NCBI RefSeq assembly: GCF_958405895.1
Contig: NZ_CATZAR010000003.1
Strand: one strand, 5' to 3'
Length of the DNA: 64,000 nt
DNA from: Ralstonia thomasii
Lineage (GTDB): Bacteria > Pseudomonadota > Gammaproteobacteria > Burkholderiales > Burkholderiaceae
The notes beneath the pieces are model-generated. The model searched no databases and was not told the DNA's origin. It saw only the letters and a program-made list of their open reading frames with translations. Position 1 is the first letter of the stretch; every line of letters begins with the position of its first letter. The position numbers and the translations under genes were made by a program. Positions 1-10,007 of this stretch are shown here, one piece after another.

Positions 1-81
1 GACCTTCTTCTCCTCCCTCGTCATGGGCGCGGGCTGCGCACGCCCGACGGGCGCGTTCGGTGCACTCTGCACGGTTGCCAT
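1..81 (-). CDS. MFS transporter, N-terminal fragment (runs off the window)
   Basis: Only the first 27 codons are inside the window. The ATG at 81 has a good ribosome binding site (AGGAGA) just upstream on the minus strand. The visible protein is a short Ala/Pro-rich stretch followed by MTREEKKV. From memory of the family, a similar start opens metabolite/H+ symporter (MHS) type MFS carriers in Ralstonia and Burkholderia, where it runs straight into the first membrane helix. That identification is inference, since no membrane segment is visible here. Confidence 0.45.
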   Translation of the reverse strand, partial: MATVQSAPNAPVGRAQPAPMTREEKKV

Positions 82-605
82 GTTGTCTCCTGTTTTTTTC
101 GTAGGTCGTCCCACTGGGCACCGACATGACAACGCAAACGCTTTTCGCCCGCGGAAGTGTCAAGGATTGTGGAAGCCGAAACTTACGGCGTTCTGACAGG
201 CATGTGCCTTCCGATGCACGCGATTGGCGGTGACGATTTCAACGAAATCAAGCACCTGGGTGCCCGCGGGCTGACGCGCGGCGCATTGATCCGGCCGTTG
301 CCGGGCTGCGTGCGCCGCATCATCCAACCGCCGGTTTGTATATGCAGTGCCAGACGGCATGTGCACCTTCTGCGAATGTGCATACGCACAAGAGGCACGC
401 GGTTACCGACGTCGTTTTGGGCGATGGCTGTCGCCCCACGGCCGATTTGCCGCTGGATGTCGCGCACCGTTTCTTACATTGTTTTTCGGCGCTAGGGAAA
501 ACCACTATCTCAGTAAACCGCCGCGGACGGCCTGAGTAAGAGTTCAGTCAGTTTCGCTATCCAGAATCGCCGCACACATTCCAAAAGCAAACCAGGAGAC
601 AGGCG
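82..605. other. Intergenic region between divergent transporter genes
   Basis: This 524-base gap separates the leftward MFS gene from the rightward DUF485/actP pair. Overlapping open frames cross it on both strands, but none has a convincing start, coding character or family resemblance. It should hold both promoters. The one structure I noted is a short inverted repeat at 377-390, TGTGC ATAC GCACA. The ribosome binding site of the DUF485 gene (AGGAGA) lies at its right end. Confidence 0.6.
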
Positions 606-914
606 ATGCAGGATGGATTGGTAGGAAAAATCGAAGCGCATCCGAAATATGCGCAGCTCAAACAGAGACGCAACAGGCTTGGCCTCGTTCTGACAGTGCT
701 GATGCTGGCCGTGTACTACGGCTACATCGCGCTGATCGCCTTCGATAAGGCATTTCTCGCCAAGCCCGTGGGTACAGGCGTGATGAGCGTGGGCATGCCC
801 GTCGGCATGGCGGTCATCATCTTCACCGTCGTCATTACCGGCATCTACGTGCGCCGCGCCAACAGCGAATACGATCAACTGACGCAGGACATCCTGAAGG
901 ACGTCGCCAAATGA
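606..914 (+). CDS. DUF485 membrane protein, ActP partner (YjcH type)
   Basis: A 102-residue protein with two predicted membrane helices (about 24-46 and 62-82) and charged ends, matching DUF485 (YjcH in E. coli). These proteins are nearly always encoded directly before the acetate symporter ActP and are thought to support it in the inner membrane; the exact role is not settled. AGGAGA sits just before the ATG. Its TGA overlaps the ATG of actP in the four bases ATGA (911-914), so the two are probably translationally coupled. Confidence 0.9.
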   Translation: MQDGLVGKIEAHPKYAQLKQRRNRLGLVLTVLMLAVYYGYIALIAFDKAFLAKPVGTGVMSVGMPVGMAVIIFTVVITGIYVRRANSEYDQLTQDILKDVAK

Positions 915-2641
915 AGAAGATGCTTTCGATCCTGCTGGTGGCGCTACTGGCCGCTGGCGCCTGCGGGGCGGCTCTGGCTGCCGGCGGCGATGTCGGACAG
1001 ACCGCCAAGCAGGAAACCAACACCACGGCCATCGTTCTGTTTGCTCTGTTCGTGGCCGGCACGCTGTGGATCACGAAGTGGGCGGCCAAGCGTACGCGGT
1101 CCGCGGCCGATTTCTACACGGCGGGCGGCGGCATCACCGGCTTCCAGAATGGCCTGGCCATTTCGGGCGACTACATGTCGGCAGCGTCCTTCCTCGGTAT
1201 TTCCGCGGCCGTGATGACCTCCGGCTACGACGGCCTGATCTACTCCATCGGCTTTCTGGTCGGCTGGCCGATCATCACGTTCCTGATGGCCGAGCGGCTG
1301 CGCAACCTTGGCAAGTTCACCTTTGCAGACGTGGCAGGCTACCGGTTCGAGCAAGGCCCGATCCGCAGCTTTGCCGCGGTTGGCACACTGGTGGTGGTGG
1401 CGTTCTATCTGATCGCTCAGATGGTGGGTGCAGGCCAGCTCATCAAACTGCTGTTCGGGCTGGATTACTGGATCGCGGTGGTCATTGTCGGCGCGTTGAT
1501 GATGGTCTACGTGCTCTTCGGCGGAATGACCGCAACCACCTGGGTGCAGATCATCAAGGCGTGCATGCTGCTGGCCGGCGTGACGTTCATGGCCATCATG
1601 GTGCTGGCGCAGTACGGTTTCAGTGTGGAGGCGTTGTTCGCCAAGGCTGTGCAGGTCAAGACCGCCATTGCAGCCAATGCCGGCAAATCGCCCGATGAGG
1701 CCGCCAAGATCGGTCTGTCGGTGATGGCGCCGGGTGGCTTCATCAAGGACCCGATCTCGGCCATCTCGTTCGGCATGGCGCTGATGTTCGGCACCGCCGG
1801 TCTGCCGCACATCCTGATGCGTTTCTTCACGGTCCCGGATGCCAAGGAGGCGCGCAAATCGGTCTTCTGGGCGACCACCTGGATCGGCTACTTCTACATC
1901 CTGATCTTCATCATCGGCTTTGGTGCGATCACGCTGGTGTTGACGAACCCCGAACTGTCCGACGTGGCCAAGGGTGTCATCAAGGGCGGCGCGGGCACGG
2001 CCAACATGGCTGCGGTGCTGGTGGCCAAGACGGTGGGCGGCGACGTGTTCTACGGCTTCATCTCGGCCGTGGCGTTTGCCACGATTCTGGCGGTGGTGGC
2101 AGGGCTCACGCTGTCGGGTGCATCGGCGGTGTCGCATGATCTTTACGCCACGGTCTTCAAGCACGGCAAGGCCAACAGCGCCGACGAGCTGAAGGTCTCG
2201 CGCATCACCACGCTGGTGCTGGGCGTGATCGCTGTGCTGCTGGGCATCGCTTTCGAGAAGCAGAACATCGCGTTCATGGTGTCGCTGGCGTTTGCGGTGG
2301 CGGCATCGGCCAACTTTCCGGTGTTGTTCCTCTCGATGCTGTGGAAGGGCTGTACCACGCGTGGTGCGGTTATCGGCGGGTTCCTGGGGCTGATCTCGTC
2401 GGTGGGTCTGACGATCGTTTCGCCGTCGGTGTGGGAGGCCACGCTCGGCTATCCGAAGGGCTCGGCGTGGTTCCCGTACACGTCGCCCGCGCTGTTCTCG
2501 ATGACGATCGGCTTCGTGGGCGTGTGGCTGTTCTCGGTGCTGGACAGCAGCGTTCGCGCCAAGAACGAGAAGGCGTCGTTTGCCGCGCAGCAGGTCCGCT
2601 CGGAAACGGGCCTCGGTGCGGCTGGCGCATCGGGCCACTGA
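911..2641 (+). CDS. actP: Cation/acetate symporter ActP
   Basis: A 576-residue sodium:solute symporter (SSS family), close to the 549 residues of E. coli ActP. A hydrophobic signal-like segment (about 1-24) is followed by roughly 13 membrane helices. The family signature SGDYMSAASFLG is at 85-96. ActP takes up acetate and other short monocarboxylates across the inner membrane using a cation gradient. The DUF485 partner directly upstream supports ActP rather than the DUF4212-linked symporter subfamily. The gene is followed closely by a cNMP/CBS/DUF294 gene that may regulate it. Confidence 0.92.
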   Translation: MKKMLSILLVALLAAGACGAALAAGGDVGQTAKQETNTTAIVLFALFVAGTLWITKWAAKRTRSAADFYTAGGGITGFQNGLAISGDYMSAASFLGISAAVMTSGYDGLIYSIGFLVGWPIITFLMAERLRNLGKFTFADVAGYRFEQGPIRSFAAVGTLVVVAFYLIAQMVGAGQLIKLLFGLDYWIAVVIVGALMMVYVLFGGMTATTWVQIIKACMLLAGVTFMAIMVLAQYGFSVEALFAKAVQVKTAIAANAGKSPDEAAKIGLSVMAPGGFIKDPISAISFGMALMFGTAGLPHILMRFFTVPDAKEARKSVFWATTWIGYFYILIFIIGFGAITLVLTNPELSDVAKGVIKGGAGTANMAAVLVAKTVGGDVFYGFISAVAFATILAVVAGLTLSGASAVSHDLYATVFKHGKANSADELKVSRITTLVLGVIAVLLGIAFEKQNIAFMVSLAFAVAASANFPVLFLSMLWKGCTTRGAVIGGFLGLISSVGLTIVSPSVWEATLGYPKGSAWFPYTSPALFSMTIGFVGVWLFSVLDSSVRAKNEKASFAAQQVRSETGLGAAGASGH

Positions 2642-2671
2642 TCGGCCACTGCCCACGCTGACCGGAGGCGG

Positions 2672-4531
2672 GTGACGCATTGCATCGCCCGCCTTCAGGC
2701 AACCATGCCCAGCGCTTTCAACTTCGCCGTCTGGCCGTTCGATTGCCTCAATCAGGACGAGCAGCGCCTGGTGCGCGATGCGGTCGACATCGGCTATTAC
2801 CCAGAAGGGCAGACCATCCTCGATGCAGGTGCCGCACCGCTGCACCTGTTCGTGATCATCAAAGGCCGTGTTGCCCAGTATGACGGCGACGAGCTGATCG
2901 CCACCTTTGGCCCCGACGATTGCTTTGACGGCCGGGCGCTGGTGGCCGGCAAGGCAAGCAGCCGCTTCGTCGCTGCTGAAGAAGTGGTGGCTTATCAGGT
3001 GGCACGTCAGGCGGTGCGCGACCTTATTGCCGCCAACGCCACCTTCGGTGCGCTGCTTTTTTCCGATCTCGGCAGCAAGCTCAGCGCCATTGCTCAGCGG
3101 CAGAGCATGGAGACGATGCAGTCGCTGGCTGTCTCGCACGTGAGCGATGCCTTCATCCGGCCTGCCCATTTCGTTGATGCCGGCACAGACGTAGTCTCCG
3201 TGGTGAAGCTGTTTCAGGCACAGAACACCTCGAATGTGCTCGTGCGCGATGGCACCGCCAGCCCGCCGCGCGTGGGCATCTTCACACGCAGTTCGTTGCA
3301 GCGCGCCGTCCTGCAAGGCACTCCGCTGGATCGTCTGCCGGTTGGGCAGATGAGCCAATTCTCGCTCATCACCGTACCAGCCTCTGCGCAGATCGGCGAC
3401 GCATTGACGCTGATGCTGCGCCATCGCGTTCATCGGCTGGTCGTCACGCGCGGAGATGAGATTCTCGGTTTGCTCGAATCACTGGATGTGTTCAGCTTTC
3501 TGGCCAACCACTCGTATCTGCTGACAGTGCAGATCAACCTGGCGCAGGACTTGGACGCGCTCGCCCAGGTGGCAGCGCAGATTACGCGGATGGTCGCGTT
3601 GCTCACGCGTGGCGGCTCGCGCATTGACCACGTCGCCAGTCTCGTGCGCGAAATCAACGCGTGCCTGTTTGAACGCGCCTGGCAGATGATTGCGCCCCCC
3701 GAACTCGTTGAAAACAGTTGCCTGTTCGTCATGGGCAGCGAAGGGCGCGGCGAGCAACTGCTCAAGACCGATCAGGACAACGCGCTGGTACTGCGCGATG
3801 GTTACGTGCCACCCCCCGACCTGCAGCGCATCGTCACGCGCTTCTCCGATGCGCTCGCCGCATTCGGCTACCCGCCTTGCCCCGGCGGCATCATGCTCAG
3901 CCGGCCCGAGTGGTGCATGACCGCGAGCGACTTCGCGCGGCGCATTCGCGAATGGCTGATCCTGCCGAGCCCCGAGGGCTTGATGCATCTGGCCATCTTC
4001 TTCGATGCCCATGCGGTGTGCGGCGATGCCGCCTTGCTCAAGCAACTGCGGCGGACGTTGCTGGAGCTGACGATCGACAATGACGCCGTACTCGGCCGCT
4101 TCGCCGCAGCCGTTGAAGCCTTCAGTGCCGCGCCGGGCTGGCGCGATCGCCTGCTCGGGTTTGGCGATCCCGACCCGGTGCTCGACGTGAAGAAGGAGGG
4201 CATCTTCCCGATTGTCCACGGCGTGCGCAGCCTCGCGCTCGCCCACCACATACTCGACGAGACCGGCACCGTGCCGCGCCTTAATGCACTGGTGCGCGCC
4301 GAGGCTCTGGACGCCCACATGGCTGCCGAGTTGAGCGAGAGCCTGCACTTCCTGATGACGCTGCGGCTCAAGGCCGGGTTGGCGGAGATCGATGCGCATC
4401 AACCGGTGTCGTGTGACGTGCATCTGTCGCGCTTGTCGTCGCTGGAGCGAGATCTGCTCAAGGATGCACTGAGCGCGGTCAAGCGGTTCAAGGCGTTGCT
4501 GCGGCAGCGCTGGCGGACCGAGTGGATGTGA
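2672..4531 (+). CDS. cNMP-binding, CBS-pair and DUF294 nucleotidyltransferase-like protein
   Basis: A 619-residue cytoplasmic protein. Domains in order: cyclic-nucleotide-binding-like fold (about 35-130), two CBS motifs (about 155-280), then a DUF294 nucleotidyltransferase-like domain with GSEGRGEQLLKTDQDNALV at 355-373 (the GSxGR and DxD-type elements), and a DUF294 C-terminal helical region. These proteins commonly sit beside sodium:solute symporter genes and probably control them, but the reaction is unknown. The GTG at 2672 lies only 3 bases after GGAGG; the ATG at 2705 is an equally plausible start and would remove 11 residues. Confidence 0.85.
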   Translation: MTHCIARLQATMPSAFNFAVWPFDCLNQDEQRLVRDAVDIGYYPEGQTILDAGAAPLHLFVIIKGRVAQYDGDELIATFGPDDCFDGRALVAGKASSRFVAAEEVVAYQVARQAVRDLIAANATFGALLFSDLGSKLSAIAQRQSMETMQSLAVSHVSDAFIRPAHFVDAGTDVVSVVKLFQAQNTSNVLVRDGTASPPRVGIFTRSSLQRAVLQGTPLDRLPVGQMSQFSLITVPASAQIGDALTLMLRHRVHRLVVTRGDEILGLLESLDVFSFLANHSYLLTVQINLAQDLDALAQVAAQITRMVALLTRGGSRIDHVASLVREINACLFERAWQMIAPPELVENSCLFVMGSEGRGEQLLKTDQDNALVLRDGYVPPPDLQRIVTRFSDALAAFGYPPCPGGIMLSRPEWCMTASDFARRIREWLILPSPEGLMHLAIFFDAHAVCGDAALLKQLRRTLLELTIDNDAVLGRFAAAVEAFSAAPGWRDRLLGFGDPDPVLDVKKEGIFPIVHGVRSLALAHHILDETGTVPRLNALVRAEALDAHMAAELSESLHFLMTLRLKAGLAEIDAHQPVSCDVHLSRLSSLERDLLKDALSAVKRFKALLRQRWRTEWM

Positions 4532-4541
4532 TCATGGGCGG

Positions 4542-5198
4542 GTGGTCATGAGCGGGAGGCTCTCCGACTGGCTGCGGGCACTGCAAAGGCGGCGCCTGCT
4601 GCGCAGGTTGCGCGATCCGGCGTTCCGCTTCCTGTTTGAGGTACCGCCCCCGGACGAGTGGGTTGCGCTTGACTGCGAGACCACCGGCCTGGACGTACGC
4701 ACCGACGAGATCATCTCCATCGGTGCCGTCCGTATTGTCGGCAATCGTATCCTGACCAGCCAGCGCCTTGAGTTGCTGATCAGACCGCAAGGGGAGATGC
4801 GCCCGGAAAGCATCTGCGTGCATCGTCTGCGCAATCGCGACCTGGACAGCGGTGTATCGATCGAGCAGGCGGTTCATACATTGCTGCACTTCATCGGCAG
4901 TAGGCCGCTGGTCGGCTATTACCTTGAGTTCGATGTGGCGATGCTCAATCGGGTGGTGGTGCCCATGCTTGGCATCGGCTTGCCGCAGCCCAAGATTGAA
5001 GTGTCCGCCTTGTACTACGACCATCAGTTCGCCCTGCTGCCGCCATATCGGCAGCAGGGCGATCCCGATCTGGACCTGCGCTTCGCCACCGTCATGAAGG
5101 AACTGGACTTGCCCACGTGGGACGCGCACGACGCGCTCAACGACGCGGTGATGGCCGCGTTGGCCTTTGCGAAGCTGCGCCATCTGGGTGCAGCGTAA
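4542..5198 (+). CDS. 3'-5' exonuclease, DnaQ/PolC epsilon-like (DEDDh)
   Basis: A 218-residue protein with the complete DEDDh exonuclease set: D44 and E46 in ALDCETTGLD, a middle Asp in the segment reading YLEFDVAML, and H196 with D201 near the end. It resembles the epsilon proofreading subunit of DNA polymerase III but is a stand-alone copy. The same type of exonuclease is often found in symporter/CBS-DUF294 clusters, for unknown reasons. It starts 10 bases after the DUF294 gene, so the two are probably co-transcribed. GTG at 4542 or ATG at 4548 may be the true start. It ends 8 bases from the convergent DUF4212 gene. Confidence 0.85.
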   Translation: MVMSGRLSDWLRALQRRRLLRRLRDPAFRFLFEVPPPDEWVALDCETTGLDVRTDEIISIGAVRIVGNRILTSQRLELLIRPQGEMRPESICVHRLRNRDLDSGVSIEQAVHTLLHFIGSRPLVGYYLEFDVAMLNRVVVPMLGIGLPQPKIEVSALYYDHQFALLPPYRQQGDPDLDLRFATVMKELDLPTWDAHDALNDAVMAALAFAKLRHLGAA

Positions 5199-5206
5199 CG
5201 TCCAGG

Positions 5207-5521
5207 TCAGATGGACGGCGGCAGGTGGGATGACTCCGACGCATCGCGCTGCGCCGCTTCGTCGTGTTGTGCGGCTGCATCTGCAGCCCGGTTCGTGCGC
5301 CACGCATACAGCACGGTAATCAGCACATAGACGATGGGCGCCCCCTGCGCGCCGACCCAATAGGCGAAGGTCCAGTCCGAGTTGAAGAAGTGCTGCGACA
5401 GGTCGCGCGCAAAGAACGCGACCACGAACGTCACCACAAACCACACCGCGAGCAGTGCCGCGATCCAGCGCATATTGGCGATCCACCGCCGGCGCGCGGG
5501 CGTTCCGGGCGTGATGCTCAT
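5207..5521 (-). CDS. DUF4212 protein, putative symporter small subunit
   Basis: A 104-residue protein with two predicted membrane helices (about 18-40 and 52-72) and a polar Ala/Asp/Glu-rich tail. It matches DUF4212, the small subunit normally encoded next to a different large sodium:solute symporter subfamily (VC_2705 type). Here there is no such partner; the nearest symporter is ActP, which has its own DUF485 partner. Its ATG overlaps the stop of the histidine kinase gene in ATGA (5518-5521), which indicates one operon with the two-component system. Confidence 0.8.
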   Translation of the reverse strand: MSITPGTPARRRWIANMRWIAALLAVWFVVTFVVAFFARDLSQHFFNSDWTFAYWVGAQGAPIVYVLITVLYAWRTNRAADAAAQHDEAAQRDASESSHLPPSI

Positions 5522-7096
5522 GCGTTGGGTTCCTCGCTCGGCGAGCAGCGGTGCAGCGTGATGCGAAAGCGCGCCCCCGCCAGCCGCGGCGACACTTGAT
5601 ACACGTTGTCGAGCACCTCGATGTCCCCGCCGTGCTGCTGCACGATCTCGCGCACGATGGCCAGGCCCAGCCCGCTGCCCTCGGCCTGCGTGCCGAGGAT
5701 GCGGTAGAAGCGCTGCATCACGCGTTCGCGCTCGGCCACGGGGATGCCGGGGCCGGTGTCATCCACGTCGATGAAGACGAACGGCTCGAACGGTGCGGTG
5801 GTCACGCGCACGGTGACATGTCCGCCGTCGGGTGTGTAGCGGATCGCGTTGTCGAGCAGGTTGTTGAGCATCTCGGCGAGCATCGTCGCATTGCCCGAAA
5901 TCGTGACGGGCGGCCCCGGCTCCTCGAAGCCGAGGTCGATCTGCTTGGCCCACGCCTTGGGCAGCCAGTCGGCCACCACTCGGCGCGACAGCGCGCAGAT
6001 ATCCAGCGGCACCATACCGTCGGTGGCGCCCATGTTTTCCATGCGTGCCAGCGAAAGCAACTGCTTGACGAGGTGCGCGGTGCGATCCGAGCTGTCGGCG
6101 ATATGTGCGAGCGTGCGGCGCAGCTCGTCAGGCGACTGCTCGCGCTGTGCCAGCTCTGCCTGCATGCGCAGGCCGGCCAGCGGCGTCTTCATCTGATGCG
6201 CGGCATCCGCGATGAAGCGCTTTTGCGTGTGCACCGATTGCTCCAGCCGCCCGAGCAGATCATTGAACGATGCCACCAGCGGCGTCAGCTCCTGCGGCGC
6301 CGCGCCTTCGTCGATGGGGCTGGTGTCGCCCGGGTTGCGAGCGCGGATGCGTTCCTGAATCGCATTGAGCGGCGCCAGCCCGCGCGTGAGGCCAAACCAC
6401 ACCAGGATCACCGCCAACGGCAGGATCACAAACTGCGGCAGGATCACGCCCTTGATGATTTCGTTGGCGAGTTGTGCGCGCTTGTCGAGCGTCTCCGCCA
6501 CTTGCACCAGCGCGGGTTTGCCGCCGGAGCCCGGCCGCTGCACGAAGGTATACGCAACACGGATCTCCGCGCCATGGATGTGGTCGTCGCGCAGTTGCAC
6601 GAGGCCGCCGGCGTTGGCGTCTTCTTCGGGCGGCAGCGGGAGGTCGCGGTCCCCGGAGACAAACTCGCCGTTGGTGCCGAGCACCTGGTAGTAGATGTTG
6701 TCGGTTTCGTCCGCACGCAGGATTTCGCGCGCCGAGATCGGCAGTTGCAGCGTCACGCGCCCATTCACCTCGCGCAGTTGCTGGCTGAGCACGATCGCGC
6801 TCGATTCCAGTGCGCGGTCATATGGCGCATTCGCAATCGACTTGGCGACCAGGTACGTCACCGCAATGCTCATCGGCCACAGCAACAGCAGCGGCGCAAG
6901 CATCCAGTCCAGAATTTCGCCGAAGAGGGATCGGGCGGCGGGCCGCGTGGCGTCGTCTTCGAGGTGGGGGAGGGTGTCGGCGAGGTCGCCGCCGCCATCG
7001 CGGCCATCGCGGCCATCGCGGCCATCGGCTCCGGGCACCGCGTCGGTGCGTTCGCGCAGCGATGCGCGATGCCGACGCCACGGCCAGGCCAGCCGA

Positions 7097-7104
<8 letters not shown>
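5518..7104 (-). CDS. Sensor histidine kinase
   Basis: A 528-residue membrane kinase. In order: a cytoplasmic N-terminus with three Asp-Gly-Arg repeats (about 29-38), TM1 (about 63-88), a periplasmic sensor region of about 130 residues, TM2 (about 220-240), HAMP-like linker, the phospho-acceptor H303 in AAHQMKTPLAG, and an ATPase domain with N box NLLDNAIRYTP, G1 DDTGPGIP and G2 GSGLGLAI. A longer open frame continues upstream, but the ATG at 7104 gives the normal 8-base overlap (7097-7104) with the response regulator gene. It probably senses a periplasmic ligand and controls the adjacent acetate-transport genes, which is inference from position. Confidence 0.9.
6994..7027. repeat. 9-base tandem repeat inside the histidine kinase gene
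   Basis: Three complete copies of GCCATCGCG followed by a fourth, 7-base partial copy. On the coding (minus) strand they encode an Asp-Gly-Arg tripeptide repeat in the cytoplasmic N-terminus of the kinase. The unit length is a multiple of three, so copy-number changes would keep the frame. Confidence 0.85.
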
Positions 7105-7807
<703 letters not shown>

Positions 7808-7890
7808 GCGTGTCTCCCCGCGATGCCGGGCAAGATATCCTGCCCATCCCGCCTGCTACATTGTTTTCGCGCGACAACTGTTCTGGAGAC

Positions 7891-7919
7891 TTGTCAAAAC
7901 CACTGGTTTTTTATACAGT
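7891..7919 (+). promoter_or_regulatory. recA promoter, putative
   Basis: A -35-like TTGTCA at 7891-7896 and a -10-like TACAGT at 7914-7919 are 17 bases apart and overlap the SOS box, the usual arrangement for LexA-repressed recA promoters. The -10 matches 4 of 6 consensus bases. Confidence 0.55.
7903..7918 (+). promoter_or_regulatory. LexA-binding site (SOS box) of recA
   Basis: CTGGTTTTTTATACAG fits the beta/gamma-proteobacterial LexA consensus CTG-N10-CAG exactly at its invariant bases, with an AT-rich centre. It lies 155 bases before the recA start and overlaps the predicted promoter, so LexA binding would block transcription until DNA damage. Confidence 0.85.
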
Positions 7920-8072
7920 ACTCCGAATTCGCGGTGCTGTAGTCTTGGCGGCGCTAAAGTCATGGAATGGGTCGCGTCGGGGCAATCACCCATCGGCCCG
8001 TTGTTGCAGGCAACCGCTGGAATCGCAAGCCCTTGCGGCCCATTTATACACCAATTTGCACGAAGGACGACC

Positions 8073-9131
8073 ATGGAAGACGGTAAGAAGGCAGCCACGA
8101 TGAGCGCAGAAAAGCAGAAGGCGCTGGCTGCCGCGCTCGCGCAGATCGAAAAGCAGTTCGGCAAGGGCTCCATCATGAAGATGGGCGACGCCGAGGTCGA
8201 GCCGGTCCAGGTCGTGTCGACGGGTTCGCTGGGGCTGGATGTGGCGCTGGGCGTTGGTGGCCTGCCGCGCGGCCGTGTGATTGAAATCTACGGTCCGGAA
8301 TCGTCGGGCAAGACCACGCTGACACTGCAAGTGGTTGCCGAGATGCAGAAGCTGGGCGGCACTTGCGCCTTCATCGACGCAGAACATGCGCTTGACGTCA
8401 CTTATGCCGATAAGATTGGCGTAAGTGTCCCGGACCTGCTGATCTCCCAGCCGGACACGGGTGAACAGGCTTTGGAAATTGCCGACGCGCTGGTGCGCTC
8501 GGGCTCGGTTGATCTGATCGTCATCGACTCGGTGGCCGCTCTGGTACCGAAGGCTGAAATTGAAGGCGAAATGGGCGATGCGTTGCCCGGCCTGCAGGCC
8601 CGTCTGATGAGCCAGGCGCTGCGAAAGCTGACCGGCACCATCAAGAAGACCAATTGCATGGTCATCTTCATCAACCAGATCCGCATGAAGATCGGCGTGA
8701 TGTTTGGTTCGCCGGAAACCACCACGGGCGGTAACGCGCTCAAGTTCTACGCTTCGGTGCGTCTGGACATCCGCCGTATCGGCTCAATCAAGCGGGGCGA
8801 CGACGTGGTCGGCAACGAAACCAAGGTCAAGGTCGTCAAGAACAAGGTGGCGCCGCCGTTCCGCGAAGCCATCTTCGACATCCTCTACGGTCAGGGCGTA
8901 TCGCGCGAGGGCGAGATCATCGACCTGGGCGTGGAAGCCAAGGTGGTCGAGAAGTCTGGCGCCTGGTACAGCTACGGCGGCGAACGCATCGGCCAGGGCC
9001 GCGACAACTGCCGCGAATACCTGCGCGAGAACCCCGACCTTGCCCGTGAGATCGAGAACAAGGTCCGCGAGCAACTGGGCGTGACGCCGATGGGCGCCGT
9101 CGCAGTGGCCGAGGAAGTCGGAGAAGAGTAA
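8073..9131 (+). CDS. recA: Recombinase RecA
   Basis: A 352-residue RecA, the usual length. It forms filaments on single-stranded DNA, catalyses strand exchange and triggers LexA self-cleavage. The Walker A motif GPESSGKTT is at 74-82. The open frame extends upstream without a stop, but the ATG at 8073, preceded by AAGGA, gives the standard MEDGKKA-type beta-proteobacterial start. An SOS box lies upstream, and a terminator separates it from recX. Confidence 0.98.
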   Translation: MEDGKKAATMSAEKQKALAAALAQIEKQFGKGSIMKMGDAEVEPVQVVSTGSLGLDVALGVGGLPRGRVIEIYGPESSGKTTLTLQVVAEMQKLGGTCAFIDAEHALDVTYADKIGVSVPDLLISQPDTGEQALEIADALVRSGSVDLIVIDSVAALVPKAEIEGEMGDALPGLQARLMSQALRKLTGTIKKTNCMVIFINQIRMKIGVMFGSPETTTGGNALKFYASVRLDIRRIGSIKRGDDVVGNETKVKVVKNKVAPPFREAIFDILYGQGVSREGEIIDLGVEAKVVEKSGAWYSYGGERIGQGRDNCREYLRENPDLAREIENKVREQLGVTPMGAVAVAEEVGEE

Positions 9132-9177
9132 TTGGGTTGGCCGTCGGCGCAGATCGATGGCTCTATCGAGCTTCATA

Positions 9178-9212
9178 CGCCTGCCGTTCCCCAACGGTGG
9201 GCGTTTTTCTTT
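9178..9212 (+). terminator. Intrinsic terminator or attenuator between recA and recX
   Basis: Arms at 9178-9188 and 9193-9203 pair over 11 positions, with two imperfect pairs in the middle and a CCCC loop. A T-rich tract (TTTTTCTTT) follows. It should stop most recA transcripts, with some read-through into recX, which starts 30 bases later. Confidence 0.8.
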
Positions 9213-9241
9213 GGAACCCGCTTCTTGAACGTCAAATCCGC

Positions 9242-9721
9242 ATGCCGTTGCCACGTCAACCGTTATCGCTGAAGGCACGTGCGCTGGGCTATCTGTCTCG
9301 GCGCGAGCACAGCCGCGTCGAATTGCGCCGTAAGTTGGTCCCGCACGCCGAGTCCGCCGAGGAGGTCGACGCGCTGCTGGATTGGCTGGAGGGCGAAAAC
9401 TGGCTCTCCAACACGCGTTTTGCCGAAAGCATGGTGCACCGCCGCGCGGGCCGCTACGGTACAGCGCGCTTGATGCAGGAGTTGAAAACGCATCAGCTCG
9501 GCGAAGAGACGCTGGGCGAGGTCAAGGCGCAACTGCAAAGCACGGAAGCAGTCCGGGCGAAAGCCCTGTGGGAAAAACGCTTCGGCCGCCCACCGGCCGA
9601 CTTGGCCGAACGGGCCAAGCAGGTGCGATACATGATGGCGCGCGGATTCTCCCGTTCCGTAGTGTCGCGCATCATCGCAGGGGCGGATGAGCTGCTGGAA
9701 GATGGCGACATGTCGGACTGA
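9242..9721 (+). CDS. recX: RecA regulator RecX
   Basis: A 159-residue basic helical protein with the RecX repeats: the first includes ALGYLSRREHSRVELRRKL, and the last includes RYMMARGFSRSVVSRII. RecX binds RecA filaments and limits recombinase activity. I chose the ATG at 9242, which starts just before the first RecX repeat. The longer frame would begin inside the terminator. No clear ribosome binding site is visible. The gene follows recA, as in many proteobacteria. Confidence 0.92.
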   Translation: MPLPRQPLSLKARALGYLSRREHSRVELRRKLVPHAESAEEVDALLDWLEGENWLSNTRFAESMVHRRAGRYGTARLMQELKTHQLGEETLGEVKAQLQSTEAVRAKALWEKRFGRPPADLAERAKQVRYMMARGFSRSVVSRIIAGADELLEDGDMSD

Positions 9722-10007
9722 ACATCGACGATCTCGCAACAATTCAGGCGGACAATCCTCTTGTGTGCAGATTACGTGGGTTGCACCTCATGCGATCGTT
9801 GCAACCACTTTCACACTGCATTGCAGCACGCGACCAGTCCGGTCGTGACGACGTGTTAAAATCTTGGCCTTTGATATCGCCCTCAATTTCGGTTGCAGGG
9901 CGGTAGTGTTCGTGTGTGGCGGCTGATGCGCTGCCGCATACGTCCCGTAGGCGATGCACGCGATCTGCGTGCGCCGCCTCCATCGGTCCTATCGGTCTGT
10001 CTGGTCC

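Noticed and set aside
944..3433. 829-codon open frame on the minus strand
   Set aside because: It lies opposite actP and the DUF294 gene, is rich in His, Arg and Gln as expected from antisense of GC-rich genes, and has no family resemblance or start signal.
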